From positions 1 through 63,341 of the forward strand of contig JAQBNO010000063.1 in NCBI GenBank assembly GCA_028288485.1: a stretch of 63,341 nt of DNA, in the 5' to 3' direction. Positions 1-8,689 of the stretch are shown one piece after another. How positions within the stretch are numbered: the first letter of the stretch is position 1; each line of letters starts with the position of its first letter. The DNA is from Segetibacter sp. Its GTDB lineage: Bacteria; Bacteroidota; Bacteroidia; Chitinophagales; Chitinophagaceae. The translations under genes and the position numbers were made by a program. Below the pieces are notes generated by a model that had not been told where the DNA came from, ran no database searches, and saw only the letters and a list, made by a program, of their open reading frames with translations.

Positions 1-41
1 CACCTTTTGCTGCAATAACATGAAGTTGATATTCTCGCTCT

Positions 42-1157
42 TTAAACGGCAGTTGTTATACTTCCGGGAGTAATAATTTTATTTTGATCAGCACTGGCCA
101 AAGCTGCAAAACACAACTCGAGGCTCCTCAAATTATTTTCCGCACTGTTGACCGGTTCCCGGTCTTCTTCAATTGCACATAAAAGCTCTCCCATTGTTCC
201 CTGGAAACCGTTTTCGAACCAACTGCCTTCCAATGGAATTTTAACTTCTCCATCTTCGGTATACAACTCCATTGTCGGCTGATTGTTTAATCCTGGTCCG
301 CGGCTTCTTAATGTACCTTTTGTACCAACAATCGTCGTTACATCTTCTTCACCCAGTTTTGTGTGCGCATTAAAAGCCATTGTCACCTGCGCCTCTTCAT
401 ACTTTATGATTGCTGCGCCTAATGCTGGCGGAGTATACATTTGTTGGCTATACCTGACTGCAGAAGCATACACACTTATCGCTTTCTGATCGTGCATAAA
501 ACTTGATGCGATATCAAACCAATGAATGGCAAAATCGAACAAGACCATGTGAGGCATGTTTTCAAAAGCCTGGTTTCCTGTTATCCATGTCTGGTCCCAC
601 TGAAGAGAGAAGTCAACGGAAAGCGGTCGGCCAATTAATCCTGCATTAATTGCATTTCGCATATAACTGAAGTGAGGCGCCCATCTGCCGTTTTGATTTA
701 CAGCAAGCTTTACACCGTTTGCTTTGGCGAGTTCAACAAGTTCTTTACCGTCCTTAAGGTCCAGTACAAATGGCTTTTGACTTAACACATGTTTTTTAGC
801 TCTTAATGCGTCCCTAACAATTGGAAGACGATCTTTTGGATGCGGTGTTATATCAACCACTTCAATATGGTCTTGTTCTAACAGCTTCTTATAATCATTA
901 TATACTGTTGCTCCTGGAAAATACTGATCTCTTTTTTGTGCTGCTTTCGACAGGGAATGATCTGCAATAGCTACAACATTCAACCCGAAGGTTTTATAGT
1001 TTTTAAGATGAAAATCACTTATTCCGCCTGTGCCTATTATTCCTATCGCAGGATTGTAGCCTTCAGGTTTTTTAGGAAGATAGTCAATGGCCGGGGCAGG
1101 AATTGTCTTAACCTGTTTTTCCGGGCTTAAGCCGTAATCATCATTTTCCGAACTCAT
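42..1157 (-). CDS. Gfo/Idh/MocA-family NAD(P)-dependent sugar oxidoreductase
   Basis: The 371-residue protein has an N-terminal Rossmann fold with the dinucleotide motif GIIGTGGIS at about residues 39-47. The usual EKP motif reads SQKPF near residue 125, so the Glu of the family consensus is Gln here. The C-terminal alpha/beta domain carries the family's His-containing stretch ([13 protein letters not shown]). These enzymes oxidise or reduce hydroxyls of sugars and cyclitols with NAD(P), in the cytoplasm; there is no signal peptide. It starts at the ATG at 1157 and overlaps the last 4 bases of the esterase remnant upstream, so it probably ends the operon that begins with the sugar isomerase at 2606. 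D-apiose dehydrogenase belongs to this superfamily, but nothing in the sequence fixes the substrate. Family call sure, substrate unknown. Confidence 0.9.
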   Translation of the reverse strand: MSSENDDYGLSPEKQVKTIPAPAIDYLPKKPEGYNPAIGIIGTGGISDFHLKNYKTFGLNVVAIADHSLSKAAQKRDQYFPGATVYNDYKKLLEQDHIEVVDITPHPKDRLPIVRDALRAKKHVLSQKPFVLDLKDGKELVELAKANGVKLAVNQNGRWAPHFSYMRNAINAGLIGRPLSVDFSLQWDQTWITGNQAFENMPHMVLFDFAIHWFDIASSFMHDQKAISVYASAVRYSQQMYTPPALGAAIIKYEEAQVTMAFNAHTKLGEEDVTTIVGTKGTLRSRGPGLNNQPTMELYTEDGEVKIPLEGSWFENGFQGTMGELLCAIEEDREPVNSAENNLRSLELCFAALASADQNKIITPGSITTAV

Positions 1158-1751
1158 GGGACAATAGTTTTATCAGTTAATTTATTAGGTTTTCTGGTTG
1201 GCTTCTGATCGCTTTCGTTTGAAATGCTTGCCGGCGAATGTATATACTGCTCCCAATCGTACTTTGTCACATCATGGTTTCCGGCCCTGATGCGATGACC
1301 AATTCCTCCGAAAACAGGTTGATGCAAAGCCGGAAAAGTATCGGCAAAAAATTCTTCAGTACCTAAAAAACGATAAACAGGATTTGCGGCTTTTGCCGTT
1401 AAAAATTTACCGTATGGATCTGCTCCTTTATCCAGTTCGGCACTGGCTATATAAACAGGGCGGGGAGCTATAAGGGCAACAACCATATGTTGGTCAAACT
1501 GCAAACTGCTTTCGTTACGGTTATACTTTTCAAAATTGATACAGAACCAATGGCGGTTTCCCTTGTTGAGCAGCTCCGCACCATCGCCTCCAAATTCGTT
1601 ACTTATCACCATTGCAAAACGGTTATCCTTTGCCCCGGCCCCAAACAGCCGATTTTCCCATTCTTGAAAATCCGAATAACATTACTTTTTTTGCATCTGC
1701 TTTTCGGTCAGTTTCGACAAAAGAACTAATGGAGTAATAAAGGATGCCCGT
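1154..1751 (-). pseudogene. CE15-like (glucuronoyl esterase) alpha/beta-hydrolase remnant, frameshifted and 5'-truncated
   Basis: The open frame 1612-1154 encodes 152 residues matching the C-terminal part of CE15-type esterases, with the catalytic-His region [12 protein letters not shown]. Upstream, in another frame, the coding signal continues: translating 1751 to about 1640 gives a segment ending [16 protein letters not shown], which holds the nucleophile motif G-F-S-R-x-G. The two pieces join if one G is removed from the G-rich run near 1640 (TGGGGCCGGGG). The frame upstream of 1751 hits a stop and the isomerase gene begins its 3' end at 1779, so the N-terminal half of the roughly 400-residue family is missing. 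CE15 enzymes cleave glucuronic-acid esters in plant cell walls. Either a true one-base insertion or, less likely, a sequencing error in the G run explains the shift; the missing N-terminus shows it is dead in any case. Confidence 0.75.
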
Positions 1752-1778
1752 TTATGAGCTTTCATCATTTTTCGGAAT

Positions 1779-2606
1779 TTATTTGTAAGTATACCTGTCT
1801 CTCAATAAATCCATCATATACTTATTAACTTCCCATTGATTGGTTATAGGCTGTTGCGTAAACGGTAAAGACACCATATACGGATACGGTCCAAACTCAG
1901 GCGTGATCGTCACAACAGCATCCTCCCCTTCTGCCCGCTTTCTTTCTATTATCTTATCCCACCATTCTATATGTTTATTAACTGCCTCCTGCCATTCAGG
2001 AACACGAGGGTCGGGAACCTGTGGTCCTTCGGGATAGCCAACTCGTGCATGAATGTGTTCTGTTCGTGAAATCGCAAGGTTTGTTGCTTCCTGCTGGTCT
2101 TCGAGAAATGATTCGGCAACATTTACCCAATGGGAAATATCAAGGGTTATTTTTAAATAAGGAATCCTGGAAAGATATCCTTTGGTAATATGTGCAGCAA
2201 ATGGAAACTTGTTACGGTGGGTTTCGTGATAGACAGGTACGCCTGTACTGGTTGCATGTTCTACCGCAACATCGATTAGTTGCTTGTTTTGTTCGAATGT
2301 AAAGAAGTCTTTGCCTGTTTGCGAATCTATCTTTAAAGCTTTGAATGGTTTGACCAGGTCTAACCAGGCTGCATATCGTTGATAATGTTTCGAAAAGTCG
2401 GCATCGTAAGTTCCATAGTGCTGAGGTATAACCTCTAGTCCGTGCTTTTCCAGTTTTTCCCATACTTCTTCCAGTTCGTCGTACGTAGTTTCATTAGGGA
2501 TGCCGTATTCAATACCATTATATCCAGCTTTCTTAACATTTATCAGGAACGTATCCCAGTCAATATTTTCGCAACCCCAGCGCGGACAGAAAAACTTAAG
2601 TTTCAT
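1779..2606 (-). CDS. Sugar phosphate isomerase/epimerase (xylose-isomerase-like TIM barrel)
   Basis: A 275-residue cytoplasmic TIM-barrel protein of the AP-endonuclease-2/xylose-isomerase-like superfamily. Probable divalent-metal ligands are visible in the expected order: Glu in VYHETHR, Asp in LDISHW, His in HIHARVG and Glu in TITPEFGPYPY. I chose the ATG at 2606 (MKLKFFCPRWG) because the barrel begins there; seven further codons are open upstream but add only hydrophobic residues. Members epimerise or isomerise keto sugars and sugar acids, and commonly sit beside Gfo/Idh oxidoreductases as here. Its 5' side is separated from susD1 by about 560 bases of repeat-rich DNA, so it probably has its own promoter. 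The 3-oxo-isoapionate decarboxylase of one apiose route is, as I recall, also a TIM barrel of this type, but no residue here proves that role. Confidence 0.85.
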   Translation of the reverse strand: MKLKFFCPRWGCENIDWDTFLINVKKAGYNGIEYGIPNETTYDELEEVWEKLEKHGLEVIPQHYGTYDADFSKHYQRYAAWLDLVKPFKALKIDSQTGKDFFTFEQNKQLIDVAVEHATSTGVPVYHETHRNKFPFAAHITKGYLSRIPYLKITLDISHWVNVAESFLEDQQEATNLAISRTEHIHARVGYPEGPQVPDPRVPEWQEAVNKHIEWWDKIIERKRAEGEDAVVTITPEFGPYPYMVSLPFTQQPITNQWEVNKYMMDLLRDRYTYK

Positions 2607-2725
2607 TAGTAGTAGTATTGTTAGCAAATGACTGTAAGATATTAATTCCAGGTGTGCCTTTTACCGCCTGGAAACATAGAGTTCACATAGAATAAACCTG
2701 CAGTGTTTACAAAAGCTTCGTCAAT

Positions 2726-2895
2726 CTCATGTCAAGGCTCAAGCCGCCTGGCTTCGTGATTGCAACAGGACTCCATAAGCTTCTTTTTCGCAGCGGCCGA
2801 CTTCGCATGTTTTTGAATGCCTTCTCCGCCGCGGCAGACCGGAACTGAACCTCATGATGTCCCTTATGCAATGACTGGTGTTGCACTTCTTTAAT
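2726..2895. repeat. Dispersed MITE-like repeat, copy A (about 170 bp)
   Basis: This stretch closely resembles 41337-41504 (roughly three quarters identical by eye). Shared blocks are AAGCCGCCTGGCTTCGT, CATAAGCTTCTTT, GCATGTTTTTGAATGCC or its variant, CTTCTCCGCCGCGGC, and CTTATGCAATGAC. CATAAG and CTTATG form inverted repeats about 85 bases apart. There is no credible coding frame. It fills the gap between susD1 and the isomerase. Confidence 0.7.
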
Positions 2896-3009
2896 GTCTG
2901 GTGTATACATCCGGCTCCTTTTAAATTTCAAAGAAACAAAAGTGAAATTGTTTAATTGAGGCACGGCTTCAGCCTCCACGAACCTTTCCTGCACCAGCAC
3001 CCTTCAAAA

Positions 3010-3067
3010 GTACAAGAGTGCGACGCAAGGATGTTTAACCGGAGTTACTACGCCGGCTCCAAAAAAA
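3010..3067 (+). repeat. Dispersed dyad-core element, copy 1 (forward)
   Basis: Contains GTACAAGAGTGCGACGCAA followed by GGATGTTTAA and ending in CCGGCTCCAAAAA. It lies about 100 bases beyond the susD1 stop codon. The core TGCGACGCA is a dyad with one central base. See the finding on the 17-copy family. Confidence 0.8.
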
Positions 3068-3163
3068 ACGCTCTCATCAAGAAAAGAAAAAAGGGAAGGT
3101 ATGAATACCTGTCCCCTTTTCATCTTTAAACGAAAAACCCTATGAGCTTCTTTATTGTCATTT

Positions 3164-4795
3164 TTAGTAGCCCTGGTTTTGAGGGATAGCTGCGCCGCTG
3201 TTTGCAACAATTACTTTTTGCGGAATAGGATATAACTCATTAGTAGGCTGAACGCTGGCTCCGCTTCGCGGATTGTACGCTTTAACCCGCTCAAATAGTT
3301 TGCCCATACGTGCTAATGTAACACGACGGGGTTCTTCAATATATAACTCTCTTGCACGCTCGTCGAGAATGAAATCGACGGTAGCCATACCTGAAGTAAT
3401 TGCACCGGCATTTGAACGGGCACGAACTACATTAATATCGTTGGCAGCAAGTTGCAAATCACCTTTACGTATATAAGCTTCTGCACGTAGCAGGTAGGTT
3501 TCGGCAAGGCGGATCATATACCAGTCTTTGAAAGTACGTCCATAAGAAGCACCCATTAATGCCTCCCCTTCAATTTTGCGTAACGTAGGGTAATGGTCAT
3601 ACATGGTATCGGCCTTCGGATTGTTCGGGTCAACCCTTTTACCGAAATATGCGGAGGCGGGATTGTTGAAATAAAAATCGCGGCGGATGTTATTACGTGA
3701 ATTACGGATGTCGTTAGGATCGTTCCAGACACTGTAGAGGAAATAGCTGGTACCGCGAACCCAACCCACGCCACGACCTAAAGAATCTGCTACAACCGTT
3801 CCTGCTTTATTATCCGGGTCTTTCAGGTTCCAGTAACGGTTACCGAATGCACGTAAAGTAGTATTACCCTGGTTTGCCAGCGCAATACCACCGGGAGTTT
3901 GAAATTCCATCTGTACAGCCCAAATCGTTTCCTTGTTTGCCGCCAGGTTTTGGTTTCTATCGCGGAATAAGTCGGAGTAAGCATCGCCGGGCTGGTTAAG
4001 CCAGTTACCAAAACGAGAAGTCATTAAACTGTGTCGTCCACCGGTAATTACTCTTGTTGCAGCTTCAATAGCTTTATCGTAGTCTTTTAAGTTGATGTTT
4101 ACTTCGGTTAATACATGATTTGCAGCGGCTTTAGCTATACGGCCGGGCAACGAAGCAGCATTAGGTAACCACTCGCGTGCAAACTCCAGGTCTTGCTGGG
4201 CAAATTTGTACACTTCTTCGCGTTTAGCTCTTGTAAAATCTCTTTTGTCTTCGGTATATACCCTGTCTACGATAGGCACTCCACCGTAAAGGTTAGCGAG
4301 GTAATTGTAAGCATAAGCCCTGAAGAACTTTGCTTCAGCTACTATTGCATTTTTTTCAGCTTCGCTTGCCCACGTTACTCCTGGCTTTTCTGCGCCTTCA
4401 ATAATGGTGTTTGCCCTTGGTATCATTTTCAGGTAAGCCCAATCCCAAATATCGTTTACCGAGTTTTGAACAGGGGTGAGCCATGTAGGATAATTGATGA
4501 AGTCGGCGAGGCCGTGGTCGCCTGTTGTAAAAACATCAGTACCAATATGCATGGCCCACATCTTTGCACCATCCTGGCCGAAATACAGGTCTCGTGCGCC
4601 TGAATGCAACGAAATGACAGCACTTTCAAATCCGGCTTTGTTTGTCAGTGTAGCCTCGGGGTTCATGAAAGCCAGCGGTATTTCATCGAGTATATCTTTT
4701 TTACAACCTGTTTGTGTAATGCATACTGACGCTGCTACCAGTAGCCCCAGGGCAATTCTATGTATGAAAGGAACCTTTATATTTCTTGTTTTCAT
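3164..4795 (-). CDS. susD-like: SusD/RagB-family outer-membrane glycan-binding lipoprotein (pair 1)
   Basis: A 543-residue SusD-like protein. The lipoprotein signal ends at the lipobox Cys in ITQTGCKKDILDE, and the helical TPR-like SusD core and typical C-terminal segment (RMGKLFERVKAYNP, ending NQGY) follow. The ATG at 4795 gives the signal peptide directly; the frame stays open further upstream but would run into susC. It lies 28 bases after susC1 and forms the usual SusC/D pair, in which SusD is the lid that captures glycan over the SusC channel. The LacI-type operator upstream of susC1 should control both genes. The glycan is not identifiable from SusD sequence; the neighbouring enzymes suggest a pectic side chain. 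Confidence 0.95.
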   Translation of the reverse strand: MKTRNIKVPFIHRIALGLLVAASVCITQTGCKKDILDEIPLAFMNPEATLTNKAGFESAVISLHSGARDLYFGQDGAKMWAMHIGTDVFTTGDHGLADFINYPTWLTPVQNSVNDIWDWAYLKMIPRANTIIEGAEKPGVTWASEAEKNAIVAEAKFFRAYAYNYLANLYGGVPIVDRVYTEDKRDFTRAKREEVYKFAQQDLEFAREWLPNAASLPGRIAKAAANHVLTEVNINLKDYDKAIEAATRVITGGRHSLMTSRFGNWLNQPGDAYSDLFRDRNQNLAANKETIWAVQMEFQTPGGIALANQGNTTLRAFGNRYWNLKDPDNKAGTVVADSLGRGVGWVRGTSYFLYSVWNDPNDIRNSRNNIRRDFYFNNPASAYFGKRVDPNNPKADTMYDHYPTLRKIEGEALMGASYGRTFKDWYMIRLAETYLLRAEAYIRKGDLQLAANDINVVRARSNAGAITSGMATVDFILDERARELYIEEPRRVTLARMGKLFERVKAYNPRSGASVQPTNELYPIPQKVIVANSGAAIPQNQGY

Positions 4796-4823
4796 TGTTT
4801 GTGTTTTTGTAATTACCATGGTT

Positions 4824-7800
4824 TTAGAAACTAACATTAATACCTGTGGTAATGGTACGCGGTGTAGGATAAAGCGTAGTAACCGTTCTGTTGCCACTTT
4901 CGGGATCCGGTCCCATCCAGTCGGTTTTTGTAGCCAGGTTTCTTCCACTAACATATACCCTCAGGTTGTTGATTTTTAAACGTGTTGTTACAGACTTTGG
5001 AAGTTCATAAGCTAATGAAACATCCTGCAGGCGAATAAAACTGCGATCAACATAATACTGAATACCTAAAGGATTGGTGAAGTTTAGGCCGGGACGTGTA
5101 TTTGACATATTTTCAGGGGTCCAGTAACCTGCATCAAGGAAGTTAACAGGGCGGCCAGGGAAACTACCTCCGTTAGTTGCATTACTTACATCCAGCAAGT
5201 TGAAACTTGATATATGGCCTTGCACTGAATTAACAAAGACAGACAATGAAAAACCGGCATAACGGAAAGTATTCGTTAAGCCCCAATTATATTTAGGAGA
5301 AGTTTGACCTATTATTTCCCTGTCGGCATCTGGTGTTATTTTACCGTCGCCATTCAAGTCTTTTACGCGAATCCACCCCGGTTTGTACCCGGTAGGCAGC
5401 ACATCTTTTTCCTGGTATATGCCGTCAAATACATAATCATAAGCCACTCCGATGGGGCGCCCGATAAACCAGTTATTCAGCACATCATGATCTTCCCTGC
5501 CATCTCCATTTCCATCTTTATAATTAATATGGTCGATGCTGGTTTTATTAGTTGAGAAAACTGCGTTAGTGCTCCATTCAAATTTCCCGTTTCGTATATT
5601 AACCGAGTTAATGCTTATGTCAACTCCCTTATTTGTAGTTTGTCCGAGGTTGATATATTGGTTGCTAAAGCCTGTGGTAGTACTCACCGCCTGCCTTTGC
5701 AACAAGTCGGTGGTTTTGCTTTGGTAAAATTCTATAGATCCGCCTAAGCGCCCTTTTAAAAATTCATAATCTATACCAATGTTAGCTCCATCAGTTGTTT
5801 CCCACCCAAGAGAAGATTGTGGCATAAATGCGGGATCAGAATATACACCTGTATAAGTTGAGCTTCCATCACCAAATACATACTGGTGGGTTATAAAGCG
5901 TCCTAAAGACTGGTAAGGTCCGCCTGCAATATTACCAACACGACCATATGATACTCTCAATTTCAGCAGATCAATAAAATTAACCTGCCTTAAGAATTCC
6001 TCATCAGAAGCAACCCATGCAAGAGCTGCTGATGGGAAGGTTCCATATTTTTTGTTCTCCCCAAACCTTGAAGAACCATCACGACGGGCAGTTAGGGTAA
6101 GAAGGTACCGACCTTTAAAGCGGTAATTCAACCGAGCCATAGAAGAAACTGCCCGTGACATTTGCGCATCGTTGGCTTCATTTGCAGTTGTTTGAGTTGT
6201 ACCAACGCTTAAGTTGTTATAACCAAGGGCATCATTAAATAAATTTGATGCTGCTGCACGGGTAATATCGTATTGATCCTGGTTCTGGCCATACAGCAAG
6301 GTTATATCAAAAGCATTGTCTGTATTAATTCTCTTGTTATAAGTAACAATGTTTTCGTACTGCCAGCTGGAATTTTGCTGGTTAAACCTGCTTGCACTTC
6401 CCTGGTTTATGTATCCTGCGCCAGGACGATTGTAAATAGGAATTGCGACATAGTTTTGCTCCCACCGCAAGTTAGCGTTGTAGTTAAACCTGTAACTTAA
6501 CCCGGGAATAAACGGTAGATCTATCACTGCAAAAGGCGTTGCAGTTAAGCTGCTTACCAAAGCCTTATTTTTTCTGGTTAAAGAATTAAATAAAGGATTG
6601 AATTGCAACTGGTCAACAACAGGAAAAGGAACAGGTTCTGTTTGAGCTGCATCATAGAACAATTTAGCATAGGGGCTTAATGAATAAGCCATTTCCATAG
6701 GAGGTCTTATTCCCGACATATCCCTGCGGCTAAACTGGCTGTTTAAACCAATCTTCAACCAACTTGTAACCTGGTTTTCTATGTTCGACCTTACAGTAAT
6801 TCTTTTTGCGTTGTCGTTTATTATTAAACCCTTATCGTTTACATACGCACCAGAAAGAAAATAGGAAGTCTTATCGCTACGGCCCGAAATGCTAAGATCG
6901 TAAGATTGAACCCCTGCATCCTGCGATACTACATCCCACGGATCAACTGTTTTACCAGCTTCAAGCATTTCAACTTCTGTAGTTTGCAGGTAATCTTTAA
7001 TTTTTGTTGGGTCAGCAACCTGGTTGAATGCCCTCCTGAAATCGAGTATTCTTCGCAGGTATCGTTCGGGCGTATATAACTGCATCTTCTTACTCCACCC
7101 CGAAGCACCATAAAAGCTATTAAAACGAATGGTAGGTTTTGTAGCAGTGCCTTTTTTAGTTGTAATCAGGATTACACCATTGGCAGCCCTCGTACCATAG
7201 ATTGCTGCAGAACTTACGTCCTTAAGGATTTCCATTGATTCAATATCATTCGGATTGATGTCAGAGTAATCTCCGTTAAAGAAAACGCCGTCAAGAATAA
7301 TCAATGGATCATTGTTACCACTAAGAGACCGTTGACCTCGAATTTGAATGGAACCTCCCTGACCCGGACGACCATTGTCAGTAAACTGAACGCCGGCAAC
7401 CCGACCCCGGAGCGCTTGTGTAAATGAGGTAGTAGGTGTATTGGCGATTTGATTCATGTCAACTTTCGCAATAGCACCAGTTACATTTTTTCTTGATTGC
7501 CGGCCATACCCTACAACGATCACCTCGTCAAGCTTGTTATTTCCGGGCACCAAACTTACCGCAACAACCGACTGTGCTCCCGGTGTTACTTCCCGGGTTG
7601 CAAAACCAATAAAACTGAATACTAAAACCGATTGAGGAGTCGGTACATTAATTCTAAACACACCTTGGTTATCCGTTGTTACCGTTTCAGTAGTCCCTTT
7701 TAAAGTAACGCTAACTTGCTGCATGGGCTCTCCTGCCTGGCTGGTTACTTTACCTGAAACGATTTTTTCCTGTGCAAACAGGGCAAAGGAGTTAATTAGA

Positions 7801-7847
7801 ACAATCAGAAACGCGGACAAGCATTTCCATGAGGGTTTACCTTTCAT
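4824..7847 (-). CDS. susC-like: SusC/RagA-family TonB-dependent glycan transporter (pair 1)
   Basis: A 1007-residue outer-membrane transporter. After a signal peptide (ending ALFAQ) comes a carboxypeptidase-regulatory-like domain (about residues 28-105, VSGKVTSQAGEPMQQVSVTLKG). The SusC plug follows, beginning near VIVVGYGRQSRKNVTGAI and containing the family motif SSAAIYGTRAANGVILITTKKG. The 22-strand barrel ends ITTGINVSF. It imports oligosaccharides using TonB energy, with SusD1 as lid. Its promoter region carries a LacI-type operator 150 bases before the start (7997-8016), almost identical to the one next to the lacI gene at 24.1 kb, so it is probably induced by that regulator's sugar ligand. 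Confidence 0.96.
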   Translation of the reverse strand: MKGKPSWKCLSAFLIVLINSFALFAQEKIVSGKVTSQAGEPMQQVSVTLKGTTETVTTDNQGVFRINVPTPQSVLVFSFIGFATREVTPGAQSVVAVSLVPGNNKLDEVIVVGYGRQSRKNVTGAIAKVDMNQIANTPTTSFTQALRGRVAGVQFTDNGRPGQGGSIQIRGQRSLSGNNDPLIILDGVFFNGDYSDINPNDIESMEILKDVSSAAIYGTRAANGVILITTKKGTATKPTIRFNSFYGASGWSKKMQLYTPERYLRRILDFRRAFNQVADPTKIKDYLQTTEVEMLEAGKTVDPWDVVSQDAGVQSYDLSISGRSDKTSYFLSGAYVNDKGLIINDNAKRITVRSNIENQVTSWLKIGLNSQFSRRDMSGIRPPMEMAYSLSPYAKLFYDAAQTEPVPFPVVDQLQFNPLFNSLTRKNKALVSSLTATPFAVIDLPFIPGLSYRFNYNANLRWEQNYVAIPIYNRPGAGYINQGSASRFNQQNSSWQYENIVTYNKRINTDNAFDITLLYGQNQDQYDITRAAASNLFNDALGYNNLSVGTTQTTANEANDAQMSRAVSSMARLNYRFKGRYLLTLTARRDGSSRFGENKKYGTFPSAALAWVASDEEFLRQVNFIDLLKLRVSYGRVGNIAGGPYQSLGRFITHQYVFGDGSSTYTGVYSDPAFMPQSSLGWETTDGANIGIDYEFLKGRLGGSIEFYQSKTTDLLQRQAVSTTTGFSNQYINLGQTTNKGVDISINSVNIRNGKFEWSTNAVFSTNKTSIDHINYKDGNGDGREDHDVLNNWFIGRPIGVAYDYVFDGIYQEKDVLPTGYKPGWIRVKDLNGDGKITPDADREIIGQTSPKYNWGLTNTFRYAGFSLSVFVNSVQGHISSFNLLDVSNATNGGSFPGRPVNFLDAGYWTPENMSNTRPGLNFTNPLGIQYYVDRSFIRLQDVSLAYELPKSVTTRLKINNLRVYVSGRNLATKTDWMGPDPESGNRTVTTLYPTPRTITTGINVSF

Positions 7848-7967
7848 ATGGCAAAATCTGTATTTATGGGGTTAAAAACTAAAACAATTCGTTATTTCGG
7901 AACCTGTAGAAAAAGTACTTCCCTCTTTTGCAAATAAGCAAAACAGGGTACGCAATTCTGATAGAAT

Positions 7968-8016
7968 ATTACGTAAATCTACCTAACAAAGAGAAATTTT
8001 TAAATCGATTTAAAAA
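7968..8016 (-). promoter_or_regulatory. LacI-type operator and probable promoter of susC1
   Basis: Positions 7997-8016 are a perfect 20-bp palindrome, TTTTTAAATCGATTTAAAAA, with the central CG typical of LacI-family operators. Next to it, at 7980-7992, is TACCTAACAAAGA, which is repeated in the same place beside the palindrome at 24.1 kb. Read on the minus strand this is TCTTTGTTAGGTA and contains TTTG, the -33 element of Bacteroidota promoters. I see no convincing -7 TAnnTTTG at the right spacing. The module points at susC1, whose start is about 130-150 bases away. Confidence 0.75.
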
Positions 8017-8079
8017 AATATTTGTTTGCTTTTTTCAAATATTTTTTTTCGTCCTGTATCACCCTTCGTTGATAACCTT

Positions 8080-8186
8080 TTGTTTACCCTTCGGCTCCGG
8101 TCAGGGTACAATGGGCCGAGCCGTAGGGTAAACAAACTGCTACGCTAAGTTCTATCGAAGAATTAAAAGTTGAACTGAGCGTAGCA
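8080..8186. repeat. Two adjacent strong inverted repeats
   Basis: Arms 8080-8097 and 8118-8135 (TTGTTTACCCTTCGGCTC and GAGCCGTAGGGTAAACAA) pair at 17 of 18 positions around a 20-base loop. Only two bases further on, arms 8138-8152 and 8172-8186 (TGCTACGCTAAGTTC and GAACTGAGCGTAGCA) pair at 14 of 15 around a 19-base loop. No T tract follows either stem on the minus strand, so they are not typical terminators. They could be paired palindromic mobile elements or structured RNA in the gap between GH2 and susC1. Confidence 0.7.
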
Positions 8187-8343
8187 ACGATGATTCTTAT
8201 AGAACAAAAAGCTGGTATCTAAAAACTATTAAATATCAAGACAGCAAAAACGAGTTCATTAGTAGGATGTTCAGTAGAATTATCGTTGCTTCCGGCAAAA
8301 AAACAGTCAACCTGTTAGTAACTGTTAGATGACAGGAGGCGGT

Positions 8344-8425
8344 TTATAATACCAGCACCCGTTTTCATAGCATCATCCTTGCGTCGCAATCACTTCATCT
8401 GCAAACCACTTTGCAGCTTAACTAT
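8344..8425 (-). repeat. Dispersed dyad-core element, copy 2 (reverse), extended form
   Basis: The core TTGCGTCGCAATCACTT sits inside a longer stretch that matches 49950-50025, including ATACCAGCA, TTTCATAGCA and ATCTGCA. Both extended copies lie upstream of a susC gene. A further common-looking stretch, 8529-8571, contains GTTACTTT and AAAGTAAC as inverted arms around TTTTCAAGAAAAAG. The rest of 7848-8689 shows no gene. Confidence 0.75.
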
Positions 8426-8689
8426 TGCTGCACTGAAAAGGCATAAAAAACAAATGGCGAAGTAACAGTAGCCATAAAGCTTAATCAAGGAAAAATGAAA
8501 GGAACCCGCTGTTTCGTTCCTTTCTTGAATTTTCTTTGGTTACTTTTTTCAAGAAAAAGAAAGTAACAAACCGGCCATAAAAAAGGCTTGAAATTAGACA
8601 GCGATTTGGAACAGTGCCCAGGTAAGTGGCACTGATTTCACAAAAAAACAAGTTGCTCTACATCCTCTTACATGAGACCGGACTAACTC

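Noticed and set aside
2707-3000. 97-codon minus-strand frame between susD1 and the isomerase
   Set aside because: It runs through the MITE-like repeat, and the second repeat copy at 41.4 kb does not preserve the frame.
4494-4979. Plus-strand open frames opposite the susC1-susD1 junction and many similar ones opposite other genes
   Set aside because: They lie antisense to clearly conserved proteins, have no family motifs, and their composition is that of a complementary strand.
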